Below, in pieces: positions 1 to 7,515 of a DNA stretch of 64,000 bases; within the stretch, counting starts at the first letter, position 1, and each line of letters begins with the position of its first letter. The notes below the pieces were generated by a model. The model worked only from the letters and a program-made list of their open reading frames with translations. It was not told the DNA's origin and made no database searches. The position numbers and the translations under genes are program-made. The DNA is taken from the NCBI RefSeq assembly GCF_900142005.1, contig NZ_FQZL01000005.1, forward strand, positions 310,001 through 374,000. Reading direction: 5' to 3'. Origin of the DNA: Dethiosulfatibacter aminovorans DSM 17477 (GTDB taxonomy: Bacteria; Bacillota; Clostridia; Tissierellales; Dethiosulfatibacteraceae).

Positions 1-82
1 AATCCTTATTCCATTATAACAGAAAAATCAATATGATTTCACGTATAATGTTAATGAATAAGAAAACAGCTTCAAATATAAA

Positions 83-102
83 GACACCGGCTAGCCGGTG
101 CC
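83..102 (-). terminator. Terminator of the FMN-binding-like lipoprotein gene
   Basis: An 8-bp perfect stem (CACCGGCT/AGCCGGTG, 85-100) extended by GU/GC pairs lies just past the stop codon of the minus-strand lipoprotein gene. On the minus strand it is followed by a modest T-rich stretch, so termination is likely but the U-tract is weak. Confidence 0.6.
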
Positions 103-117
103 TTGTATACTTTGAGT

Positions 118-1056
118 TTATTGGAATGCCTTAGTGAATAGTTCTTCCATCTGGTTTACATGGATTGTAACTCCAGCTATGCTGTCGGTGTGACCTTCTT
201 CGTCGATGTAGTTGATTTCGAATCCCTGGTTTGCAACTACGAATTCACCGGCTTTTTCAGCCTGTTCAAACCATCCGAATTCGGAACCGGATTGTTCCTT
301 CATTCCGTATTCGAATCCGAGTCCTTTTTTGTCTACAGGATCGCCGTCTTCATCAACTTCTGTTATGGACTGTGAATTGAAATTTGCATCGACTATTGTG
401 CCGTTGACTACTATGAACTGACTCATGTATTGCCAACCCTTGTCATCAGGTTCGAGGACCGACATTGGATATCCGTCTTCATACATTCCTTCGGGAACCG
501 GATCGGATGACAATGCTTTCTCTGCAAGGTCAAAGAACTCTATTACATGAATTGATACGCCAGCTATTGCATCGGTATGCCCTTCATCGTCAGAGTAGAA
601 TCCATCAGCTGGTACGGGAGATTGCATTTCGAGGAGATAATTTTCTGCTGCTTCCGCCTGTTCATGCCATTCTGCTTGGGCGTCGCCGAATGCAACCATT
701 CCATAGTTACCTTCCATGGAAAGTGTTTTCTTGTCTTGTTCGGGTACTCTGTTCGTTCCATTCCATAGAGCCTTTGTTATCTTTCCGTCTTCAACAGTTA
801 TTACTGCGTGGTATTTCCATCCATTGCCGGCAAAATCGTCTTCAGAGGCGAAGTAGATGCCGTCTGCGTACATCACTGCAGGCTCCTCGGCGGGCTCTTC
901 TGCAGGTTCCTCAACAGGCTCCTCTTCTGGTTCCACAGCTGGTTCCTCAGTTGGTTCCTCAGTTGGTTCTTCAGCAGGTTCCTCTTTGGGCGTGCAGGCT
1001 ACAGTTAGTGAAAAAAGCATTAAAACAATCAATAATACTGCCAATAATTTTTTCAT
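118..1056 (-). CDS. Lipoprotein with two FMN-binding-like domains
   Basis: A 312-residue exported lipoprotein. The signal peptide ends in a lipobox (LTVAC, Cys21), followed by an acidic Pro-Glu repeat linker (about 24-61) that probably lifts the protein off the membrane. Two homologous domains follow (about 62-185 and 190-312), each with a 'GW' near its start and ending in a motif of the form D-x-I-A-G-V-[ST]-I-H-V (162-171 and 291-300). This layout recalls PplA-type FMN-binding lipoproteins, where D-x-x-[SA]-G-A-[ST]-x-[ST] carries covalent FMN on the last residue. Here that residue is His in both domains, so covalent flavinylation is doubtful. It is divergent from an NDH-2 gene, which suggests a role in electron transfer at the cell surface. 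Start chosen by the GGGAGGAG site just upstream. Family assignment is by pattern only. Confidence 0.72.
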   Translation of the reverse strand: MKKLLAVLLIVLMLFSLTVACTPKEEPAEEPTEEPTEEPAVEPEEEPVEEPAEEPAEEPAVMYADGIYFASEDDFAGNGWKYHAVITVEDGKITKALWNGTNRVPEQDKKTLSMEGNYGMVAFGDAQAEWHEQAEAAENYLLEMQSPVPADGFYSDDEGHTDAIAGVSIHVIEFFDLAEKALSSDPVPEGMYEDGYPMSVLEPDDKGWQYMSQFIVVNGTIVDANFNSQSITEVDEDGDPVDKKGLGFEYGMKEQSGSEFGWFEQAEKAGEFVVANQGFEINYIDEEGHTDSIAGVTIHVNQMEELFTKAFQ

Positions 1057-1089
1057 AGTTCTCCTCCCTATTGAATTTAATGTATGTAT

Positions 1090-1118
1090 ATTTTATATCA
1101 TTCATTAATCAAATACAA
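1090..1118 (-). promoter_or_regulatory. Promoter of the FMN-binding-like lipoprotein
   Basis: On the minus strand TTGTAT (1113-1118) and TAAAAT (1090-1095) are separated by 17 bp, about 35 bp upstream of the start codon. This fits a sigma-A type promoter. Confidence 0.45.
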
Positions 1119-1228
1119 GAAAAACGACAAATAAATAACGAAATTATATGGGCATAAGTTTATTAAATTAACTATATGGGTATAATACCAAATCATATTA
1201 GGCATATGACGATTTGACTTAAAATAAA

Positions 1229-1257
1229 TTGTTTGAGGCGGTTCGTTGTGATATAAT
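1229..1257 (+). promoter_or_regulatory. Promoter of the NDH-2 gene
   Basis: TTGTTT (1229-1234), 17-bp spacer, TATAAT (1252-1257). The start codon at 1302 is 45 bp downstream and has a good Shine-Dalgarno site. Confidence 0.6.
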
Positions 1258-1301
1258 GAATATTAATTGTAAATATGCATAAAATCATACGGGAGGTAGT
1301 C

Positions 1302-3227
1302 ATGCCAACTAAGATAGTTATTATAGGCGGAAGTTATGCCGGAGTGAAAGCCGGAAAGACTCTTCACAAGAAATTCAAGGACAATGATGATGTTCAGATA
1401 ACATTGATTGACAAAAATCCATACCATACCCTCATGACTGAGCTTCACGAGGTGGCCGGACACAGGACTGAGCCGGATTCCATAAAGATAGATCTTTTCA
1501 AGATATTTGCAGGCAGGAAAGTGGATGTGGTGATTGACGAGATCAGGGATATCGACTTTGAAAAACAGGTGCTAAGGTCTGATGGGAATGAATATTCATA
1601 TGACTATCTAATAATAGCTGCGGGAAACGAAGCAAACTTCTTTGGTACAAAGGGTGCCGAGGAGCATGCATTCACCCTGTGGTCATATGAGGATGCCATA
1701 AGGATAAGACAGCATGTCGAAGAGATGTTCTTCAAGGCATCCTATGAAAATGATTATGAGAAAAGAAAAAAATTCCTGACATTTGCAGTATGTGGAGGGG
1801 GCTTCACGGGTGTTGAGATGGCAGGCGAACTTGGCGAGGCCAAGAAGCACCTAAGTGAGAAATACGGCATCGATAAGTCAGAAGTGACTATATACAATAT
1901 AGAGGCTCTTGACAGGATACTCAATATGCTTGAATCGGACGACCAGGTTAGAACGGTTGAGGACAAGTACTACAGAAGGCTTGGAATTGAGCTTCTGAAG
2001 AATTCCATGATAGTTGAAGTGACGGAAGACTCTGTTGTACTTGAACGGGGCGAGGTCATAGACACATATACGCTTATCTGGACCGCAGGAATCAAGAACT
2101 GCAAATTTTCAAGCGGGCTGGGTCTTGATACGGACAAGTTTGGAAGGATAAGAGTTAATGAATACATGCAGACCATGAATTACATGAATGTTTATGCAGC
2201 CGGAGATAATGCCCAGTATGAGGATGAAGACGGAAGGATGCCACAGATTGTTGAGGCCGCCGAGCAGTCGGGCCATACGGCAGCCGTGAATATAGCTGCC
2301 GATATAGAAAAGTCGGAGAAGCATGTACACAGGCAGAATTACCATGGATTCATGGTTTCCGTCGGATCAAGGAAAGCAGTTGCTGACACGGGATTCAAGA
2401 CCAGTGGCTGGTTTGCAATGCTGATAAAGCATATGGTCAATTTCTACTACGGGTTCCTTGTAGGCGGGCTGAGGCAGTTCTGGAACTATATTAGGCATGA
2501 ATTTTTCCATATAAAACACAAGAGATCATTCGTAGGAGGCCATTTTTCAAAGGCTTCGCCGAATTTCTGGCTGGTGCCATTCAGGTTGTGGCTTGGATTC
2601 ATGTGGCTTGTCGAAGGGGTAAAAAAGGTGGATGAAGGGTGGCTCAGGGAGCCAAAGATGTTTTCGTCAACCGCACTGAACAGGATTATCCAGGGGGCGG
2701 GAAATGCTGCAGATTCAACTGCAGGCGCTACGCAGGCTGCAGAGACAGTTACTGAAGTCGCTGCAGATGCTGTTTCATCGGCTACGGGTGCGGCGGATGG
2801 AGTTGTTGAAACCGTCAGCAACCTGCCTGGCTTTGCACAGTGGGTTGTGAATCATTCTCCACAGGGGTGGGGACAGCCTATAATGGGTGATGTTCCCGGA
2901 TTCATGCAGTGGATAATCGACAAGATCGTAGCACCTTATGCTGTTCCCTTCCAGACGATGATGGTAGTGGCAGAGATTATAATAGGGCTCTGCCTGATAG
3001 CGGGCCTCTTCACATTTCTGTGTTCCGCCATCAGTGTAGTCATGACTGTGGGAATAACTTTAACGGGAATGTCCGATGCAACTATCATCTGGTATTTCTT
3101 CGGCGGCATAGCTCTCGTTGCAGGATCAGGAAGCACCTTCGGACTGGATTATTACCTTATGCCCATTCTCAAGAGAAGGTGGAGCAAGATTGGAATTGTC
3201 AGAAAATCATATCTATACTTTGATTGA
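1302..3227 (+). CDS. ndh2: Type II NADH dehydrogenase with C-terminal membrane domain
   Basis: A 641-residue FAD protein that should pass electrons from NADH to a membrane quinone without pumping protons. Residues 4-20 hold the FAD Rossmann motif (IIGGSYAG), about 162-180 the NADH-binding motif (CGGGFTGVE), and later TWTAG and a YAAGDNA segment typical of the FAD site. Ordinary NDH-2 enzymes are about 400 residues. Here about 230 extra residues follow, with a hydrophobic segment near 418-438, an Ala/Thr-rich linker near 462-510 and three hydrophobic segments between about 550 and 625, resembling a DoxX-like region. The same extension is known for the Ndh2 of Listeria-type extracellular electron transfer loci. 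An in-frame ATG at 1275 exists, but GGGAGGT at 1289-1295 favours 1302. The isoprenyl synthase follows after 38 bp, probably in one transcript. Confidence 0.85.
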   Translation: MPTKIVIIGGSYAGVKAGKTLHKKFKDNDDVQITLIDKNPYHTLMTELHEVAGHRTEPDSIKIDLFKIFAGRKVDVVIDEIRDIDFEKQVLRSDGNEYSYDYLIIAAGNEANFFGTKGAEEHAFTLWSYEDAIRIRQHVEEMFFKASYENDYEKRKKFLTFAVCGGGFTGVEMAGELGEAKKHLSEKYGIDKSEVTIYNIEALDRILNMLESDDQVRTVEDKYYRRLGIELLKNSMIVEVTEDSVVLERGEVIDTYTLIWTAGIKNCKFSSGLGLDTDKFGRIRVNEYMQTMNYMNVYAAGDNAQYEDEDGRMPQIVEAAEQSGHTAAVNIAADIEKSEKHVHRQNYHGFMVSVGSRKAVADTGFKTSGWFAMLIKHMVNFYYGFLVGGLRQFWNYIRHEFFHIKHKRSFVGGHFSKASPNFWLVPFRLWLGFMWLVEGVKKVDEGWLREPKMFSSTALNRIIQGAGNAADSTAGATQAAETVTEVAADAVSSATGAADGVVETVSNLPGFAQWVVNHSPQGWGQPIMGDVPGFMQWIIDKIVAPYAVPFQTMMVVAEIIIGLCLIAGLFTFLCSAISVVMTVGITLTGMSDATIIWYFFGGIALVAGSGSTFGLDYYLMPILKRRWSKIGIVRKSYLYFD

Positions 3228-3265
3228 TTGCTTCTGGCTGAAAATACTTTAACCTGGAGAAAAGA

Positions 3266-4219
3266 ATGACATTATTTTGGGACAATAATATTGGAGTCAG
3301 GGATGAAATTATCAAGGTTGAAATGAAGATGAGGGAAGCCCTTTATACAAGGTCTCCTTCAATGAGGCATATCATAGACTACCTCCTTGAGAAAGGCGGC
3401 AAATATATAAGGTCCGGACTCATGATTCTTGCAGCAGGCAATGGGGATTATGATTCTGACAGGATAACCACTTTGGCTGCGTCCATGGAGATGGTTCACC
3501 TTGCAACCCTGGTCCATGACGATATCATAGACGATTCGGACATGAGGAGGGGCAAGGAAAGCATTCAGTCCAAGTTCGGAAAGGATACGGCAGTCTACAC
3601 GGGAGACTATATATTCGCAAAGGCGTACAGGCTTGTGGCCATGAACTACAATGATCATATAGACAGGTTTGCCGACAGGATGGAAAGCATATGCATGGGT
3701 GAAGTGATACAGAATGAGAACAGGTATAACAGCAATATGAATGTGAGGAAGTATCTTAGGATAATATCAGGGAAGACTGCAGCCCTCTTCGGTTTGAGCA
3801 TCCTTCTTGGAATGCATGAAGCAGGTTTTTCAGAGAAGGAAAGCAGGACAATGGGAATGTGTGGCTATCATGCCGGTATGGCTTTCCAGATTATTGACGA
3901 TTGTCTGGACTATTCTTCTGATTTAAAGACCATGGGGAAGAATACCAGAACCGATCTGACAAACGGAATATACACCCTGCCCTTGATTTATGCCTTGGGA
4001 GATGATAAAAAAGGCATGCTTAGAGACTGCATCGATTCGGACAGGATTGATATGGATATGATACAACGGCTGGTAGTGGAAAACGGCGGTCTTGAAAAGA
4101 GCATGGACCTTGCTGGCAAGTATACAAAAAAATCCATTACAGTCCTAAAAGATACAGGATACAGGAATAATGAAGAGATAATGGGAGTGATGAAAAAGCT
4201 TCTTGGAAGAAAATACTAG
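3266..4219 (+). CDS. Polyprenyl diphosphate synthase (trans-isoprenyl synthase)
   Basis: A 317-residue all-alpha prenyltransferase that extends allylic diphosphates with isopentenyl diphosphate, most likely to make a quinone side chain. The two aspartate-rich Mg-diphosphate motifs are present: DDIIDDSD near residue 90 and DDCLDY near residue 210. The upstream GGKxxRP motif is altered to GGKYIRS. Lysine and arginine are kept, so activity is expected. It follows the NDH-2 gene closely, as the heptaprenyl synthase (DmkB) does in extracellular electron transfer loci, so a dedicated demethylmenaquinone pool is an inference. No UbiA-type prenyltransferase is in the window. Product chain length cannot be read from the sequence. 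Confidence 0.85.
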   Translation: MTLFWDNNIGVRDEIIKVEMKMREALYTRSPSMRHIIDYLLEKGGKYIRSGLMILAAGNGDYDSDRITTLAASMEMVHLATLVHDDIIDDSDMRRGKESIQSKFGKDTAVYTGDYIFAKAYRLVAMNYNDHIDRFADRMESICMGEVIQNENRYNSNMNVRKYLRIISGKTAALFGLSILLGMHEAGFSEKESRTMGMCGYHAGMAFQIIDDCLDYSSDLKTMGKNTRTDLTNGIYTLPLIYALGDDKKGMLRDCIDSDRIDMDMIQRLVVENGGLEKSMDLAGKYTKKSITVLKDTGYRNNEEIMGVMKKLLGRKY

Positions 4220-4223
4220 AGAG

Positions 4224-4249
4224 AAGGACAGATCATGTGGTCTGTCTTT
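4224..4249 (+). terminator. Terminator between convergent genes
   Basis: A 9-bp stem (AAGGACAGA/TCTGTCTTT, one GU pair) sits right after the isoprenyl synthase stop codon and before the convergent b5-like gene. It probably works in both directions, with a short T run on the plus side. Confidence 0.6.
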
Positions 4250-4271
4250 CTGGTTCATAGAGTTTTGGTTA

Positions 4272-4667
4272 TCATTCCATCTTTACATTACCAACTTTTT
4301 CAAGTCCTTCAAGGACCTCGTTGCCATGAGGAGCGCCATTCAATGCATCCGTCAGATCTCTTCCGGCATTTTGGCCGTTGTGGATGCCGTCCTTCCAGTG
4401 GCTCACTTCTGTTACATCATAGATGATCCCGTCTATTGCAATATATGCAGGCTTTCCATTTTGTCCGTTGTATTTCTTGAGTTCTGTAAGGGTCAGTAAC
4501 AGTTCTTCATCGGAATTGTCTGTATCACCTGCAGTTTCTTCTGATGCTGGTGTCGTTTCCTCGGTTGTTTCCGGTTGTGTAGAGCAGGCTGCAAGCACTG
4601 TGACCAACAAAAGCAGGAACAACAGCTTGACTATTTTCATAACATTGCTTAATGATGGATTCTGCAA
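4272..4667 (-). CDS. Cytochrome b5-like heme-binding lipoprotein
   Basis: A 131-residue lipoprotein with a hydrophobic signal segment, lipobox LAAC, a Thr/Glu-rich linker and a C-terminal cytochrome b5-like domain (about 58-131). Candidate axial heme ligands are the His in WKDGIH and the His in APHG. The spacing and surrounding residues (VDG.IYDVT, GRDLT.A) match the short bacterial b5 domains. It should be anchored outside the membrane and carry one b-type heme, fitting an electron-transfer role beside the NDH-2 and FMN-binding-like lipoprotein. A TTG start at 4667 is chosen because AAAGGAG lies 9 nt upstream; the ATG at 4640 would also leave a full signal peptide but has no ribosome site. 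It is convergent with the isoprenyl synthase gene. Confidence 0.78.
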   Translation of the reverse strand: MQNPSLSNVMKIVKLLFLLLLVTVLAACSTQPETTEETTPASEETAGDTDNSDEELLLTLTELKKYNGQNGKPAYIAIDGIIYDVTEVSHWKDGIHNGQNAGRDLTDALNGAPHGNEVLEGLEKVGNVKME

Positions 4668-4751
4668 TCATCATTACTCCTTTCAAGATTATTTCATGCC
4701 AGTGAATCGTCTTGTTACCATAATTATATCATATATGCATTCATTAATTAA

Positions 4752-4779
4752 TTGACATTTCATGTCTCTGTGATAATAT
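4752..4779 (+). promoter_or_regulatory. Promoter of the metal ABC transporter operon
   Basis: TTGACA (4752-4757), 16-bp spacer, TAATAT (4774-4779), about 50 bp upstream of the substrate-binding protein start. No Zur or MntR operator could be recognised with confidence. Confidence 0.55.
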
Positions 4780-4828
4780 CGTATATAAGAAGCCAATGAT
4801 GAAAAAAATTGTTTTGGGAGATGAGAAT

Positions 4829-5743
4829 ATGAAGAAAATGATATTGCTTTGTGCAGCTGTAATGCTTTCAATGATTTTAATTTCATGTTCCGGGGACAAT
4901 CCGGCGGATGAGTCTGAGGAAATCCAAGGAATAAAGGTGGCTGTTTCAATAGTTCCCCAGGAGAGGTTCGTCAGGGAGGTCGGAGGAGATCTGGTGGATG
5001 TCGTTGCCATGATACCGGCAGGAGCAAGCCCAGCCAACTACCAGCCTACTCCAAAACACATGCAGAAGCTCAGTGAGGCTGACCTGTATTTTTCCATAGG
5101 AGTGGCATCGGAAAGGGCCAACATAATTCCCAAAATATACGATTTAAATGAAGATATAAAGCTGGTTTCACTTGAGAAAAAAGTAGCTGAAGTTTATCCC
5201 ATGCTTATGATGGACAATCATGAACACGAGGGGGAAATCCACGACGAGGACATTGAGGAAGCAGATCCCCACATATGGCTTTCACCCAGGAGGGTGACGT
5301 TGATGGTTGAAACCATAAGGGACAGCTTTGTTGAAATAGATCCTAAAAACAGTGATGTATATATGGAAAATGCTGAAGAATACATCCGGAAACTTGAGGC
5401 TCTCGATGCTCGATTTAGGGAAGCCTTTGGCGGACTTGACAGGAAGGCATTCATCATCTATCATCCAGCTTACGGATACCTGGCCGATGATTACGGTCTT
5501 GAAATGGTGACTGTAGAGGAAAACGGAAAGGAAGCTACTGTTGACAGGCTTACGGAAATAATAGACTTTGCCAGGAACAAGGAGATAAAGGTTGTTTTCT
5601 ATCAGGACGAATTCGACAGCAGCCAGGCTGAAACCATAGCAAAGGAGATTGACGGGACTGCAGTTGAGGTTTCTCCTCTTTCCTACGACTATGTCAATGC
5701 TATGGAGGACATACTGGACAAGCTTCAGCCTGTGTTGAAATAA
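4829..5743 (+). CDS. Metal ABC transporter substrate-binding lipoprotein (ZnuA/TroA family)
   Basis: A 304-residue cluster A-I binding protein that should capture Zn or Mn outside the membrane. Lipobox LISC gives Cys20. The family signature DPHIW (His148) and the C-lobe YHPAYGY (His212) are present, with a His/Glu/Asp-rich loop (about 128-145) between them. Two positions that normally bind metal differ: the N-lobe G-x-x-P-H-x-Y-x-P-T motif reads SPANYQPTP, with Ala69 for His, and the last ligand (usually Asp in DPLS) reads VSPLS, with Ser282. So metal coordination must be unusual or use the acidic loop. The ATG at 4829 has GGGAG 8 nt upstream and beats the earlier ATG at 4796. It heads a three-gene operon with its ATPase and permease. 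Confidence 0.88.
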   Translation: MKKMILLCAAVMLSMILISCSGDNPADESEEIQGIKVAVSIVPQERFVREVGGDLVDVVAMIPAGASPANYQPTPKHMQKLSEADLYFSIGVASERANIIPKIYDLNEDIKLVSLEKKVAEVYPMLMMDNHEHEGEIHDEDIEEADPHIWLSPRRVTLMVETIRDSFVEIDPKNSDVYMENAEEYIRKLEALDARFREAFGGLDRKAFIIYHPAYGYLADDYGLEMVTVEENGKEATVDRLTEIIDFARNKEIKVVFYQDEFDSSQAETIAKEIDGTAVEVSPLSYDYVNAMEDILDKLQPVLK

Positions 5744-5754
5744 GGAGGGCTTCC

Positions 5755-6513
5755 ATGTACGATTATGATATAGAAGTGAAGAATGTTGATGTATATTACG
5801 GAGATGTATGTGCACTTGAAAAAGCAAGTCTGAAGATAAGGAACAAGTCATTTTTGGGGATAATAGGGCCAAATGGAGGAGGGAAGAGCACGCTCTTGAA
5901 AGTGATCCTCCACCTGAAGAAGCCAAGATCCGGTGAAGTGAAAATAAAGGAAGGACTTACTCTTGGTTATGTGCCCCAGTTTGCACTCTTCGACAGGAGT
6001 TTTCCCATTTCCGTGGAAGATGTGGTTTTGATGGGAAAGCTTGATCACAAGCTTGCTCCATTCAGGAAATACAACCCGGGGGATATAAAAAAGGCAGAGG
6101 AAATACTTGCAAGGATTGGAATAGAGGATTTAAGGAAGAGACAGATTGGAGAGTTGTCCGGAGGACAGCTTCAAAAGGTGCTCATAGCAAGGGCCCTTGT
6201 AACCGACCCCGATGTTCTCCTTCTTGACGAACCTTCATCCAGTCTTGATGCTGCCACCAAGGACGAGATGTTCGAATTCCTCAAGGAGCTTAACAAGGAA
6301 AAGACTATCATTGTTGTCACCCATGATATGGAAATAATATTCAACTATATTGACAGCATAGCCTGTGTCAACAAGAGCATACATTACCATGACGAAGACA
6401 AGGCAATACGCGTTGAGAATATTGAAGATGTTTTCGGCTGTCCAATTAACGTACTGCTCCAGACGGGAACCTTGAACAAGAGGGTGATTGATGGGAGATA
6501 TGGAAATGATTGA
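5755..6513 (+). CDS. Metal ABC transporter ATP-binding protein (ZnuC-type)
   Basis: A 252-residue ABC ATPase that powers the importer. Walker A is GPNGGGKST, the Q-loop region reads YVPQ, the ABC signature is LSGGQLQK, Walker B is VLLLDEPSSSLD, and the switch histidine is in VTHD. Length and the order of substrate-binding protein, ATPase and permease match Zn/Mn/Fe cluster A-I systems. The start has AAGGAGGG upstream and lies 11 bp after the binding protein gene. Substrate choice cannot be told from an ATPase alone. Confidence 0.92.
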   Translation: MYDYDIEVKNVDVYYGDVCALEKASLKIRNKSFLGIIGPNGGGKSTLLKVILHLKKPRSGEVKIKEGLTLGYVPQFALFDRSFPISVEDVVLMGKLDHKLAPFRKYNPGDIKKAEEILARIGIEDLRKRQIGELSGGQLQKVLIARALVTDPDVLLLDEPSSSLDAATKDEMFEFLKELNKEKTIIVVTHDMEIIFNYIDSIACVNKSIHYHDEDKAIRVENIEDVFGCPINVLLQTGTLNKRVIDGRYGND

Positions 6514-7303
6514 TGCATTGTTTAACTATAATTTTGTACAAAACGCCTTTGCTGCAGCCATATTTTCAAGCTTCCTCTGCGGAATAGTAGGCACAATCAT
6601 AGTGGAGAAGAAGATGGTGAGCATGAGCGGAGGAATCGCCCATGCATCCTTTGGAGGAATAGGCCTTGGATACCTCCTTGGAATCGAGCCAATAATACCC
6701 GGACTTGGGTTTTCGATTTTTGCAGCGCTGTCTATTGCAAAGATAAACAGGAGTTCTTCTGCACGGGCTGATACGCTGACGGGAATGTTCTGGGCAATTG
6801 GGATGGCTCTTGGAATAATGTTCGTATCCCTTTCGTCGGGATACAAGCCCGACATGACCTCTTATCTATTTGGAGACATATTGACGGTTTCTGATTTTTA
6901 TCTTAATGTAATGATAGTTCTAAGTGTTGTCGTTGTGTTGGTTGTAGTGTCTTTTTTCGACTACTGGAAGGGATACATGTTCGACGAGGAATACATGCAG
7001 GTAATAGGAGTCAATGTACTTCTCCTTGAGAACATTCTTTTCATACTCGTATCATTCAGCATAGTCATACTCATAAAGGTTGTTGGTATAATTTTGTCAA
7101 TAGCCCTTCTTACGGTACCGCCTTCAACAGCCAAGCTTTTCACCAGGAATCTTAAGAGCATGATGCTTTTGTCTGTGGCATTCGGCATTACCTACAATAT
7201 AGGGGGGCTTCTGATTTCTTATTATTTGAATATACCATCGGGAGCGACAATAATACTTTTCTCATCTGCTGTGTATTTTGTACTTATGCTTTTGAAGAAA
7301 TAA
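6506..7303 (+). CDS. Metal ABC transporter permease (ABC-3/ZnuB family)
   Basis: A 265-residue integral membrane protein with about eight hydrophobic segments, matching the ABC-3 family that imports Zn, Mn or Fe. Conserved features include the early GGI.H.SFGGIGLGY segment and a late LTVPPSTA segment. Earlier in-frame starts exist (TTG 6488, ATG 6491 and 6500), but GGGAG at 6493-6497 has correct 8-nt spacing only to the ATG at 6506. The gene therefore overlaps the end of the ATPase gene by 8 bp, which implies translational coupling. Confidence 0.9.
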   Translation: MIDALFNYNFVQNAFAAAIFSSFLCGIVGTIIVEKKMVSMSGGIAHASFGGIGLGYLLGIEPIIPGLGFSIFAALSIAKINRSSSARADTLTGMFWAIGMALGIMFVSLSSGYKPDMTSYLFGDILTVSDFYLNVMIVLSVVVVLVVVSFFDYWKGYMFDEEYMQVIGVNVLLLENILFILVSFSIVILIKVVGIILSIALLTVPPSTAKLFTRNLKSMMLLSVAFGITYNIGGLLISYYLNIPSGATIILFSSAVYFVLMLLKK

Positions 7304-7345
7304 TGAATTTTAAATATTATTTATTCGTAACAAAATTGAAATGAG

Positions 7346-7380
7346 AATTCCTGCATAGTATAATTATGTAGGAATTTTTA
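7346..7380 (+). terminator. Terminator of the metal ABC transporter operon
   Basis: A 12-bp stem (AATTCCTGCATA/TATGTAGGAATT with one GU pair, 7346-7357 and 7365-7376) is followed by TTTTTA. It is a clear intrinsic terminator. Confidence 0.85.
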
Positions 7381-7515
7381 TTAACTTAAGAATGTTAGTA
7401 TATGCATAATCCCTTGAACCATTGGGCGTATGCGATGGAATCCAGGCCCCTTGCAGGAGGGGTTTTGTTGTTGGTTATACTTGATTCGATTTCAAGAAAA
7501 AAGAGGAGTATTAAT

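Noticed and set aside
954..1000. CRISPR-like short repeats
   Set aside because: The short repeats are codons of the acidic Glu-Pro linker of the lipoprotein, without regular spacers.
465..1058. Plus-strand open frame of 197 codons
   Set aside because: It is opposite the FMN-binding-like lipoprotein gene, reads through its Glu-Pro codon repeats (giving a biased Leu/Gln/Pro protein) and has no ribosome site.
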